A stretch of DNA of 64,000 bases from Mycteria americana (taxonomy: Eukaryota; Chordata; Aves; Ciconiiformes; Ciconiidae), in NCBI RefSeq assembly GCF_035582795.1, contig NC_134372.1, positions 38,106,316 to 38,170,315 of the forward strand, given 5' to 3'. Positions 39,901-51,900 of the stretch are shown here, one piece after another (positions within the stretch are counted from its first letter, which is position 1; every line of letters starts with the position of its first letter). A model generated the notes under the pieces. That model did not search any database, was not told the origin of the DNA, and saw nothing but the letters and a program-made list of their open reading frames with translations. Made by a program: the position numbers and the translations under genes.

Positions 39901-42900
39901 GTATTTTCCTTGGGATATTCTCGAAGGAGTAACACTGAGTGAGTTCTAGCACGCTGCCGCACTGAAAGCAGCCTATGCAGTAGTAGGGCTGTGTGTCCGG
40001 GTGGGGATTACTACCAGCCACCTTTGCTGAGCTTTATATTGTACCTTCCTTTCCTGCCTTCTTCCCTGGCACCAGGGACCTTGAGCAGGGTTTATGGCAG
40101 GGCAGTACTGCCAGGTGAAGATGAGGGGCCCCAACAGAGAGCTGCAGAGCAGTCCTTTTTGGTGGGTCCCGCTGCATCACCACTGGCAGCAGCGCAGGGG
40201 GCTGTGGGGAACAGGGGCCAAACTACCCCCTGGACTGTGGGGCTTCAGCACCTAAAGGAGCTGCTGTGACCCTTGAAGCCAAGCACTCCTGTGGCGTTAG
40301 AGAAGGCTTCAACCCTTCCACTAGTTTCCAAAGAGAAACTGAATGCTAAACCTACATTGAGGCTGTAAGAGGGATGTAGATGAAACCCCTCTAATGTTCC
40401 TAAAATCCCTGGGTTGCCCTGATAAGAAAGTGCAGCACTGCACACTCATCTCTATAAATAGTGTAGCTTTATGCTGTATTAGCCCTTGTTATCCATCCGA
40501 CATCTGTTTTCTGTGCTCTCTGGACCTCAATATCCTCCTGACTTGGAGTTTTACCTGCAAACGGCAGAAATGTCATTAAATCCCCCAATGTAGAAATGGG
40601 CAGTTCCTAATGCCCTGCCCTGCATGCATGCTGGAGGAGGTGGGGGTCTTCTCTAGGACACCGTGTGACTGACTACTACCAGATAAATCCTGATTTTAAG
40701 GAAAGCAACTGATAGTGGAGCAAGGTCCCCCCATAGCGGCTTAAGAAGCAGATGCCAGCCCATGCAGCTGATTTAATGTTTGTCCCTTGGCTGAGAAATC
40801 CCGCAAGTGACAGCTGCGCTCTGGGATGGCTCTCACAGTGCCCTCTGCACCTGCAATGTTTTTCAGTATTTATCAAGAAGAAAAGCAATTACAAAATGCT
40901 GCTCTAAAGCTCCCCAACTTAGCTTTAATAACAGCCAAAGGGTTCAGCTGTGTTTGGGGAGTGCTGTGGGTCAGACAAGGACAGTATGACAGATACAGCT
41001 TTTTGCCAGCCCAGAGTCTTCAGCCCTACTCATGCCAATGGCAGGGACCCTCAGACCATTTTTTAAGCATAATTTGTTTCATGGAAAATGCTGTGGGTTG
41101 TTGTCTTTTTTTTTTTTCTTCTCCCCCTAGCTCTATTCTTCTTGCTCATTGTGACTGAGCATGGTAAACAGATTACTCAAACAATCTGGAAAATTTATCA
41201 GCAACTGCTGCCCAGTGGGAAAGCCTCTTCCTGTCCATTCCTGAAAGCTGTGAGTCCTCATGGAAGTATCACCATTTGCCTTATTAGAAAGATGCAACAA
41301 AATGGCTGTATGAAATTTCAAAAGTCACACAGTACTCTAATACAAGTTCACAGAAGGATCTTTTTTGTTAGATGAGTGTAGGCTCTAGTGGAAGAAACCA
41401 GCCTGGAAGCTGGCACCATCTCCCTGACCCCCACCCTGCTCCCCAGCCACTGCAGCACCTCCCTGCTTACCTCGCACAGTATTGCTCTGCAGCTTTTTGC
41501 TGGGAAAAATGTTCCTCCTTTAATATGCATACGTTCAGCAAAGTGAATGCTGCGAATTCAAATTTTATCTCTGCATGCATTGGGGCCCTTTCAACCCTCA
41601 GCTATGGCTACCAAGAACCCACACGTGAGCTGTGTTTGCCCCAGGGCTCCACAGCAGCAAAGGGACACAGGGGGACTCACGGGGCAGCATTAGGAATGAC
41701 CAGGTCTGGAGAAAAGACACAGCTTGAACTGATTTGCCGAACTGTAAATAAGGCAAAACTTAATTCCCACTCTTGCCCCTGGTTTTCTCTCAAATTATCG
41801 GGTTTTATGCATCCTGCTCTGACGCCACAAAGATGAGCCCAGCAAAAGTATGCTCAGACTCAGGCCAGTTGGTCAAGTTTTTTGACCATGCTTATGTAGC
41901 TTCTGCAAACCTGTGACAACATTATAACCTGGGATCCATTAAGAAGAGCATCTCTAAACCAGACCTCACTTGATCCTCAGTCTCTGAAGGGGTATCACGA
42001 GAATTTAAGCATGTTAAACTTTAAGGTAAAGCTGTCTTCAATATTGTCCTGAACAGTAAAGGAGTTAAATAATGACAGCACCTTCCTGAATTGAAATTCT
42101 AGGCAATATATATTTAAACCAAAGCAATATGAAAATAGCAGTAACAAGCCATCCAAACACACCACCTGTTGTGTTATAGCTCAGGTTACGTTATTGGGAA
42201 GAAAGATTGATTAAGAATCTCCTATAAGCTCTACTGCCGCTGCCTGGGATCTTACACAAACCTTATTTTGGATGCAGATGTAAACAAGACATGAGCTCTT
42301 TAGCAAAGCTTGCTGCTCTTGCAGGTTTCACAGCTCCTTGATCGGAAATCATTCAGGCTCTCAAGTTTACATTCTTCTGGTTGTAAATCTGTGTTAGCAA
42401 ATCTGGTGTAGTTAGTTTTACCTCTGTCAGCATGGTGTCGTTACATCTCTACATGGCTTTGTCTCTGTTTTAGCAAAGAATACACAGATATGCTTATGTT
42501 TCACCATGGTCAATGAACTGAGGTGGAATTTAAAAGCAAAAAAGGGTATTTATGTTTCCTGGGGTGTGCACAACTATTGCACAATGATATTTGATTTAAA
42601 GCTCACACCTAATTTTAAGTGCACTTTAATAACTATCTAACCCGAGTTTAAATGAGATTTACAAATACTTATCAGATTAGTGTACGCTTCTACAGGAATC
42701 ACTTACAATGCCATGTTGCTGTCCTCATGTATTTAGAAATTGGTGCTGACTTGAATCTTGACTTTATTTATTTTTAAATCTTTTATTTATTTTTAAAGAA
42801 TACATTTAGATTATTTTACCAACAAGAACTAGAAACTTCTTTATTTCCAAAAGAAATGTCAGCTTTTCTTGAAGCTGTTAAATATCTATGATCTGGGAAA

Positions 42901-45900
42901 GACGTGTTGTAATATGATCTCAAGAGTTAGCAATATTACTATGTAACTTTCTTTTGTGCATATGAATCCTGTATTAGCAAATACCACAACTATCTGTTGA
43001 AATTAATTATCTTCAGAATTAGTAGACTTCATGTTGCTCACTGATGTCTTTATGTTTCAAGTTTGTCTAAGCAGTTGACCAGCTGTATAAAAAATCTCAT
43101 CCAAAAAATGTCACTCCTTCCTTCCGGATGGAAAAACCTGTTTACAGAATGTTTTGAGTACACAGAAATATGGAATTAAATTACCTAATCCTGCAAAACA
43201 CAGATTAACACAGACCTGAACACCCCTGCCATTGCAACGTATAGGACCCTGGTTACAATACACTTTCTGTTCTAGTTCTGCCACGGATCAGAGATGTTTG
43301 ACTTGTTTTAGGTAACTAGGAAAGAAGAAAAACAAGACAATAGACCTCTGCTTGAAATAGGCTCTTTATAAATGTCACTTCACAGAAGTTTTGTCATTGG
43401 TTTGGGTTTTTTTCAGTTCTGGTGCTTTTGAGCAGCTAAATCTCAGCCGAGAAGTCCTTGACTATCTCAGAAGGCCACAAAGGGAAACATAGGGATTTCA
43501 ATAGATGGTATTTTCAGAGACCTGTCTTCAGGGAGGTCCTGCAAGTTGGTGGCTGAAAGTGACTTTGCTCCTCTTGGCCTTTGCGTTCTGCTTTCCCTGT
43601 CTCTGAAATCAAGTTGACGACCCTTACCCGCTGCAAAGGACAGCTGGGCTGCCTGAGCAGCTCCTGTGCCCTGACCATGTTTGGCCAATGACAAGTGTTT
43701 TTATTATTAGATTTGTGGTAAAAGGAGTGTGCGAGACTGGCCCCCTATAACTTTAATTAATGAGAACAGATTATACTTGTCCCCATCGCTCTCCACTGTG
43801 CTGTGCAACCTGAACACAGTATGGCCCATTCACACCCAGCTTCCCTCCGGTATGACTGCCAGCCTCACTCTGTTATGTGGGTAATAACAGACTAATATGC
43901 TTCGTACCTAGCTGCCTTAATTTAATTTAGGGCCTGATCCTATGAGGCAGTGAAGTCCTCGGCTCTTGTTGACTTCAGTAGGATTTGAGAGACTTGGGAC
44001 CTGTTAAGAAAAGGGTCTTTAATCTTCCGTTGGAAGCCTGAGCGCGCAAAGGGGAGCTATTCCTTCTGTACGCACTCGTAATACGTACAGGATTTGGGTA
44101 CCTTTTGTAATAGTCCGCTTAAACCTTAATGCGTTGCTAGGGAACTGGCCGTGTCCACAACCAACAAACATGTAGACGTTGTGTCCTACTGGTCTCTGGC
44201 AGAGTTTACCGTAAGAAATGGCTTTATTGCAACAAGATCTACTAGCAGTAGTACAAAAAAGTAGTTCGTCAGCTTCTTTTTAATTACAAATATTTTAATT
44301 CTATTATACAAATAGAAATCCCTTCCAAGCTGAAGGCTAGGCATGTGAGGACACCACCCAGAATCAAATACTTCTTTCCCTTATTCTTTAAAATATTGAT
44401 TCAGCATTTTTTAATATACTTCAGTTTAAGTACAGTGTTTGGAAGCTTAACAAGGTTGGATACTTTCTGCTCTCTTGTACTAACTAATGCTATTACTATT
44501 TTCAAGACAGTTATAAAAAAAGCTGATTATTTATGTTTCCTAAATGTATGGCTTTTCAAGTTTTCAGACTGCATTTAAGAGCATCAGAAATGATGAAACT
44601 TTTGTGTTTATGGAGTCCTAGAATGCCATTTCTGAAATGGTTTCATCTCCCTTTCATGGACATCAGAACTGTCTGCATTGTTTTAAATTAGTGATAAAAC
44701 AAGGCTTGAAATCCCAACTACCAAAGAAATAAGTCTGCTATCAAAACAGGACAAAATCTGAGCAGAGAAAAAAAAAAGTCATGGGGAAATGGAAATTAAA
44801 TATAGTCTGAGATGATCTCCCTAAAAACAAGCAAGCAAACTCTGTTCTATTAAGCTCTCAGGAGAGCTGCTAAAGAATTTGGAAATAATCCGAGAAGGAA
44901 CTCAACCCCTCGTTTTCATTATTCTCAGTCCATTCCTTGCAACTTCCTAAGAAAAACTGATCCCTTGGGTGTTTTGTACAAAAGGATGAATTTTTACGAT
45001 ATAAAAGCACACAGCTTAAAGCTGTAAGTCCTCATATTCCTTGGCAGTCATTATCTTCAGGTTTATGGAGAAGCACCTATTGATCCTTTCCAAGGCATGG
45101 ATTGGCAGGGAGGCAAGGAACACTTTTCTGGATTCATCAACCTTCCTCGTGGGGCCCGAGCAGGAGCAATCTCACAGCGCAATATGGGACTATTAAAAAC
45201 CCATCATATATGACATGTGCTAATAGTTTTTTCTCCTTGTCTCACTGTGGTTGCACAATGTAACAGCAAAAAGATGGAAGACGCTTAGGAACTACAAGAG
45301 ACTAGCTGACTAATGATGCTTTTTCTTGTCAGACCTGTAGCTTATTATGTCATGCACGTGTATTCAAGTGGAATGACCTTTTTGCAAAACTGCTTAAATT
45401 ATAGAGAAGGCATTTCAGTATTCAGAGCTCAACTTCTGTCCTCCACTCTCTGAATGCATCTCTATACTTCAAGAGAGCAACTTTTTCTAGCCTGACTCCT
45501 CATCCCTGTGTGATTATCTGACCCAGAGTTAATGTAGCATAATTAACATGGCTGTGAGTTGTCCAGTGTCACAGGTGAACTAGAGGTTTTGTGATGGGCA
45601 GCCTTGTGAGATTCATTGTCATAGACCATATGATATTGTGGATTTTAGTTCTCTGACCCTGTGTATTCAATAGAATGAGATTCTTCCTTAACTTGATTTT
45701 TCATGGCTTTTGTGACTCTAAATAAGGTCCTTATATTGTTAAAACATAATTTTTGTGGAATATTATATTAAGATGTTTGGCCTGATCTAGATTATGCGGC
45801 TCCATGTAACTGATGAAAGAGCTATTGTTTTTCACAGCAGAAAAACTGCCACTCATCCAGATCACTGACCTATTTCTTGGAGTCAGAAGTAACCTTTCTG

Positions 45901-48900
45901 GAGTCTTACTGATTTTTAATGCTATGTTTGATCTTGAATCCCCATGTTTGAAGTGTGATTACAACAGTATTTAAAGATCAGATGAAAAATTTCAACTTAA
46001 TTTTCAGATGCAGGAAGATTTTATTTTTCTGTAAGTGTTGGTACTATTCTAAAGAAAGTGTTAAATGAATTGGAGCAATTCAGCCGTGGGGGTTATTCCA
46101 TTACTCAATGATACAGAAATTCCTCAGGCTTAAACATCACCAGTATATTCCTCTCCACCTTTCTTTCTCTGAGATCCAGTGGAATTTGCCTCTATTGTCT
46201 GAAAGAGATGATGAACCATGTCCAGGAGCAAGAATTTAATCCGCTCACCCTAACAGCAGATTGGGCCATTCATTACCCTGAAATCAGAAAAACAGAATCT
46301 ACAAGTTCCTGAAGATGGGAATAATTTGTAGACAACCGCTCCTCTAATCTTGCTTTTCAGCCCTGACTTGCAGAGGCCAGTGCCAGAAGAACACATCAGG
46401 AGAATAAACTAATACTGCATAAAGAGATTTTGTGGAGGCTGTCATGTGAAGAAATGTATTTACCATTATATATGGCTTTCATCTGCAGGAGAACAGCGCT
46501 TGCATATTCTCTATGCTTTCTCACTATACAGAGAGGGATACAGGCATTTAAAAAGGAATTAGGATGCTGAGATGCTCAGTCCATGCTGGATTGCTGGCCC
46601 CCTGCTCTTTGCTGTGGAATATCTGCTACAGAACTCTTTGGGAGACTTCTGGGTTTTTCAGGACCAGCAGAAAAAACAACACTGTTAGGATGTTTTATAT
46701 TTGGGGCACTTTGGTACTGACAAATGCCTTCTCATTTTATCATGCTGCAATCAAGATGACAAAAAAGTGTGGCAGCTAGTAGAAACTCCCCCTGCAGCCC
46801 AACAAAAAACGGGGTCTTGAAAGGAAAAGTTTGGCACACAAAAAGCTCCAAACACAAAAAAGCTAAACCTCTACCAAACCATTTCTGCTTGTTGTGAGCC
46901 TGCCAAAGCAGAACAGACTTTCTGAACAGAAAAGGCTACATTATGCTAGAAGGAAATGAGCTGCAAGGCACAGGAAAAGGGAACACGAGTGGAGATTTAT
47001 GGCACCGCTGAAAGCAGGCACTGTACTGCCAGATCAGGAGTAAGACACTACCAAAGGATGCTACCTTTGTTTTTTCATCTATCAGGGAAGAAGGAGAGCT
47101 TCTGTTGCAGGGTATCTAAACTACTGACATCCATTGCAGAAAGCCCATCGCTTCGCCTTCTGATCAGAGTCATTGCGTTCCAGTCAGAATTCTCTACTTT
47201 TTTAGAAGGTAAGAAGGAAAAAAAAATCAACTGGCAAAACCCACCCAAACCAAACCCACCCAAACCAAAACCACCATCAATGAATACCTGACAGTTAATA
47301 ACCTGGAAAGAGAATTGTGTTACAAATGTTCTAAGTTTTGCTCAAGTACCACTGACTTTATAAAGTACCAATTCATTTTTTTTGCAAAAACTCTTCATTA
47401 TGCCCTACTGCTGTTCCTGAAGATCATATGGGAAGGATTTGTTCATGTTAACGTTTTTTACTTTGTTTTTTTGCTGCTGTTTTGGCTCTTGCTCTTACAT
47501 GAGGGACTTCACGTGCTAAATACTCCTGGATACAGACTGCAGCAGAAAGGCACATCTGTGGACAAACAAAACCGTTTTCTATGCCCAGAAAGACTCAGTT
47601 AAGAAAAATATAAAGTTAAGGCTTTTTTCTCTTTTTCTTTTTTTTTCCCCTGCCAGGAAAAAGGAGCTCTAATTAGAGCTCCTTTTTGCCTCCCTCTGTA
47701 AATTCAGTCTCAGAGGTAAGCCGCTAGCCCAGAGAAGCTGCAGGATCTCCCTGGATTTTTACCAAGCTAATTTGAACTTTGCCATGGTTTTTACTTGCAA
47801 GTGAAACTGCAGCTTGTTTTCAGCTCCCTGAACTCAGGTGAAAGGCTACCCTAAACGATCCTGATGGATAACTGTCTGTTGGCACAGCCTCAAAGAACAC
47901 AAGAACATGGTATCACCCCTAAAATGTATCACGCCATAAACGTAACTTGCACAACGCATTTTGGATGGGCATCCCTAGGTTTGTTTCTTTCAAAATGTAG
48001 GGTCTGATCTGTCTCAGTAGTATGTGCCTCTCTTTCATACTGGGTATCATACCAAATTACGGACACCTATCAGCTTTTATGTACATATGGAACCTGGACA
48101 TGTAATTTTCAGTAGTTATGAACCTGAGCCTAAGCCTCTGGACTGTGTGGAAAAAAATCTTCACAAGTGCCTCAAAAGTGTCTTTGTGGTTTCTCGCTGC
48201 TAAGGAAGACGTGCCGTTTATCTGGAACAAAAATTTACTCCTGCCTTTATTTAACCATAATTTGCATTTATAAGAGGACAAGATGTTGAATTACATTTCT
48301 CTACAGTCCAGAGCTAGATCCTAAATTATTGTCCTGAAAAAAAATCAGTCATCTATGTGTAAATACTTTGTGTGCTACGTCAGTAAGTGCTATGTTGAAC
48401 TGAATGCTCAAAATACTAGTTAGCAAGGTGTGTAACAGAGATAAGACACTTTCTTTTTAGAAACACTTTTTTTTGAGAGAGAACCACTGAAGAAATCTGT
48501 ATTACTCTCACAAGTCAGCAAACAAAAGTGTGTCCTGAAACTTCAGCTAGCTATAAAAGTGAAATGCTCTCACGCAGATTCAGAGAGGGAGAAGACTCTT
48601 GTGCAACACCACCATTTTCTGTGACCCTGGGTAGGATCACAGAAATTGGAAGAGATCACCTAGAGATGTCGGTGTTTTTCTTCTGTCTTTCTCATACCTG
48701 GCTCCTTCTGTTGCAGTCCTGTTACTTGGGTACTACTCCAGTGAAGTCCATCGGGGCTGTCTAGGAACGATCTCCTTATGATTTGATATGTTACTTGATA
48801 AAGAGATAGATCTTATGGGTGCCGGTTGATTCAACGACCAATAACCAGTCTCCTTAAGCAACGGTGGCGTATGAAACATGATCAGAGAGGATTCACCAAG

Positions 48901-51900
48901 TAGCTGGTGTTAATACCTATCCATTTCCACTTAAGTTACTGGTTTTTTTAATGAAAAACATGAGTATGAAGGCTATACCCAGTTCCATGTGTTCTCCTTC
49001 CCCAGTGTTAGGCTAGCAGCTTGCTGAATCCTGTAGTAGACTTCTGTCTATAACGACCATCTGTGGGATTTAGGGCACTTTAGATCGGCAAGAAACACAG
49101 TGTCAAGGAAGGCTGGTAAATAGTTTTCTGTTAATGGCAAGCAGCAAAAATCACATCCAGTGCAATTATACCTCTGAACTTGGTGTCATCTCAGAGCGCT
49201 GCCCTTGGAAGTGATATTTATGTAAATGAAAACTTCCCTGTAGATGCATACGCAATTGTTAGTAAATAAGTACAATGCCAGGCAGGTATAATGACAACCC
49301 AGGAAATTTATTTGGTCATTCCCTTGATTGGATTATCATGATGTGGACAGTAATTTGCACCACATATTAGGACAATCCTGACATAAGGAAGCATCTCCAA
49401 CGTAAGGGGGCTTTTCAGCTTGCATGCGTTCTGCTGAGACCATCCATAAGGTGGCTGACTGACATCAGCTATGGAAGAAAGTGAGTGTGTGCTGTTTTCT
49501 GGGTGATATGAACAGACACATTTCAGAAAGCTACTTCCAGAAGTAGCAATAACTGAACATATTGCTCACTGGCCATCTGATAACAGTTTTGATACTATAA
49601 TTGGACTTGAATCGGGAACTTGTTTACAGGGGATCTTACACCAAGTTTGTATGTGAGTAGAATAAGCACTGCAAGCATTTTTTAAGCAACCCAAAGTCAG
49701 CTGACATAGATAACTTGACCGCCTGTGCTCAGCAAAATAAGGAGATGTATTTAGTTTTAGCTGACATTTTATTGTGGCTTAATTTGTAGGTCTCCTAATG
49801 GGTCTTCTGTAGCCTCACATAAAATCATTCACGTGTATATAACAGACTTCATAACGTGAGTGCGACCCTATGGCTACTTTCATGCAGTTTTACAAGCTGC
49901 ATAAACAAATGTTTTAAGAGATGTTTAACTGTTTGTTTTATGTAGAACTACTTGATCTGTATAAAAAATGCCAGTCAAACATCTCTTGTTAAATGTCTTA
50001 TACATGCAATTTGTGTATACAGCTGCATGTACATTTCTAATGTAAGGATGGTGAATGTTATTATTCAGACCAAAAGTAGCAGGCTGGTAATGGCCTTTAA
50101 TCAGGCTGCTGTTTCTAATTCTTATACTTCTCTAAAGAACAGTGGAATGTGGCAGAAACTACACAGAGTGAAGTCATAGAGCTTCTTACTCAGTTTTTCG
50201 TCTACATAGGCAAAACTCTCATTGAAGGCACTGAATAAGAATTTATCTGTACAGCTAATATGCCTGTGCTTATAGAAAAGATATATGTGCAATAATCTTA
50301 ATTACACATATAGCTCTACAAATAAGATATAAAGCCAGCTATGTAGAAAGTGCATAAAATAACTGTTGAATCAAATATGGCATAGATTTCTGTGTCTGTT
50401 AAATAAATACTAATTGGGTTTTCAAGCAATTAGGTAGTATCTGTAAGTTATTATTTAGTAGATAATAAAGCACATATGTTACTACTTTTTAAGCTGTATC
50501 ACTTCATCTGAGTATTGGAAAGCTTAATTTGCAGTGTAATTGAGTACATTAGAAGATTTTTAATAGCTGGAGCCCGTGAGAGATTTGTTTTCACTGTACG
50601 TAACCATGTTTAACACAGAGCGGTTTGGGTGCTCCTACAGCGAGTCTCAGGCACTTCCCAAAATTCTGTGGCAGAGATGAATTGCCAGAAAGATTTGTTA
50701 CTAATACTAAACACTGTGTTCAGCTTTACAGTCATTAAGTATCAGTCTCTTTTTAGCATTAAAACAAAAAGGTTTTCTATTTAGCACCTGCATTTACATT
50801 AGGATGCCCCAAAGAGGGACATCATGTTTGTCTTCTGCCTCAACATGAAACAACCTTTGGAAACAGCCTTCTTCTCTAAGTAGGCTTGTCTGTATGCAAA
50901 AAATAAAGAAATAAATAATGAAGGATAGCCTTATATGTTGTGAGAAAGCTAGGCTGCTGGGAGAAATCAGGAGACCATCCTGTGGGGTGGATATAAGACA
51001 GGCATATTATATTCCTAATTTGATGTACTTTGTTCTGCGATTTTTTCTGAATATTTTCTGTTAGGTGAACTGGTATTTCTTAGGGCAAAGCCTTTCAAAC
51101 CTCTATAAAGAGAGGATAAAAATTTGAAAGGATGTTTTGTGAGTGTCTTCAGATGGCATGGCAATTCATTATATTGACAAATATCTCAGTTGTAAAAGTA
51201 GTAAGAAAATTGTCCTATAATTCAAAACATGGAAAGAAGACAGAAAAAGAACACCTGCTTTGCAGGGAATTAGCACAGGTCATGGGAGCTGCAGGGCAGC
51301 TGGCAGGATGGCAGGATGAGGGCTGCCTCTGCCCTCCCGTAACAGAGTCACTGCTCCCCAAACCAGTATGTGCCCCATGTTCACAGGGCAGACTAAACAT
51401 CTTCATAGCAATAACAGCCAGAAGCCTGTAATGTTTAAGCTGGATGAAGCAATGTACCTGCACCTAGAGGTAATTTTTATTTCCTCAGGTGCAACTATGA
51501 AATTTCATGGGGTCCTTATGGACTATGAAATATTGAGAGACCCTGACATTATTGGGGAATACTCTCAAATATACCAGATAGTGGTGTTCATACCTCCAAG
51601 CCTTCTCTTTAACCTCATTTCATTATGCTAGGGAGCACAAAGAAGACAATCTGATTTTTATTCTTCCAACTACAAATCATGTAATGCTTTATTTTAAACA
51701 AGCAGAATCAGTGTATAGAAGGCAACCATGAGCTTATTAATCACATATTTATAGGCTCATATTTACAGTATTTTCCAAATACTCCCTCGTGTTTCCTCTT
51801 CCTGTAACTAATTACTAGAAGATTACCATTCTCTATATCCATCCTGCAGCTGATTAGAATTGTAGAGCAGTCACCTAAAACAGAGCATTTGCTGTAATAC

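Noticed and set aside
41372-41836. 154-codon plus-strand frame in intron 1
   Set aside because: Low-complexity composition without similarity to known proteins or a credible exon boundary.
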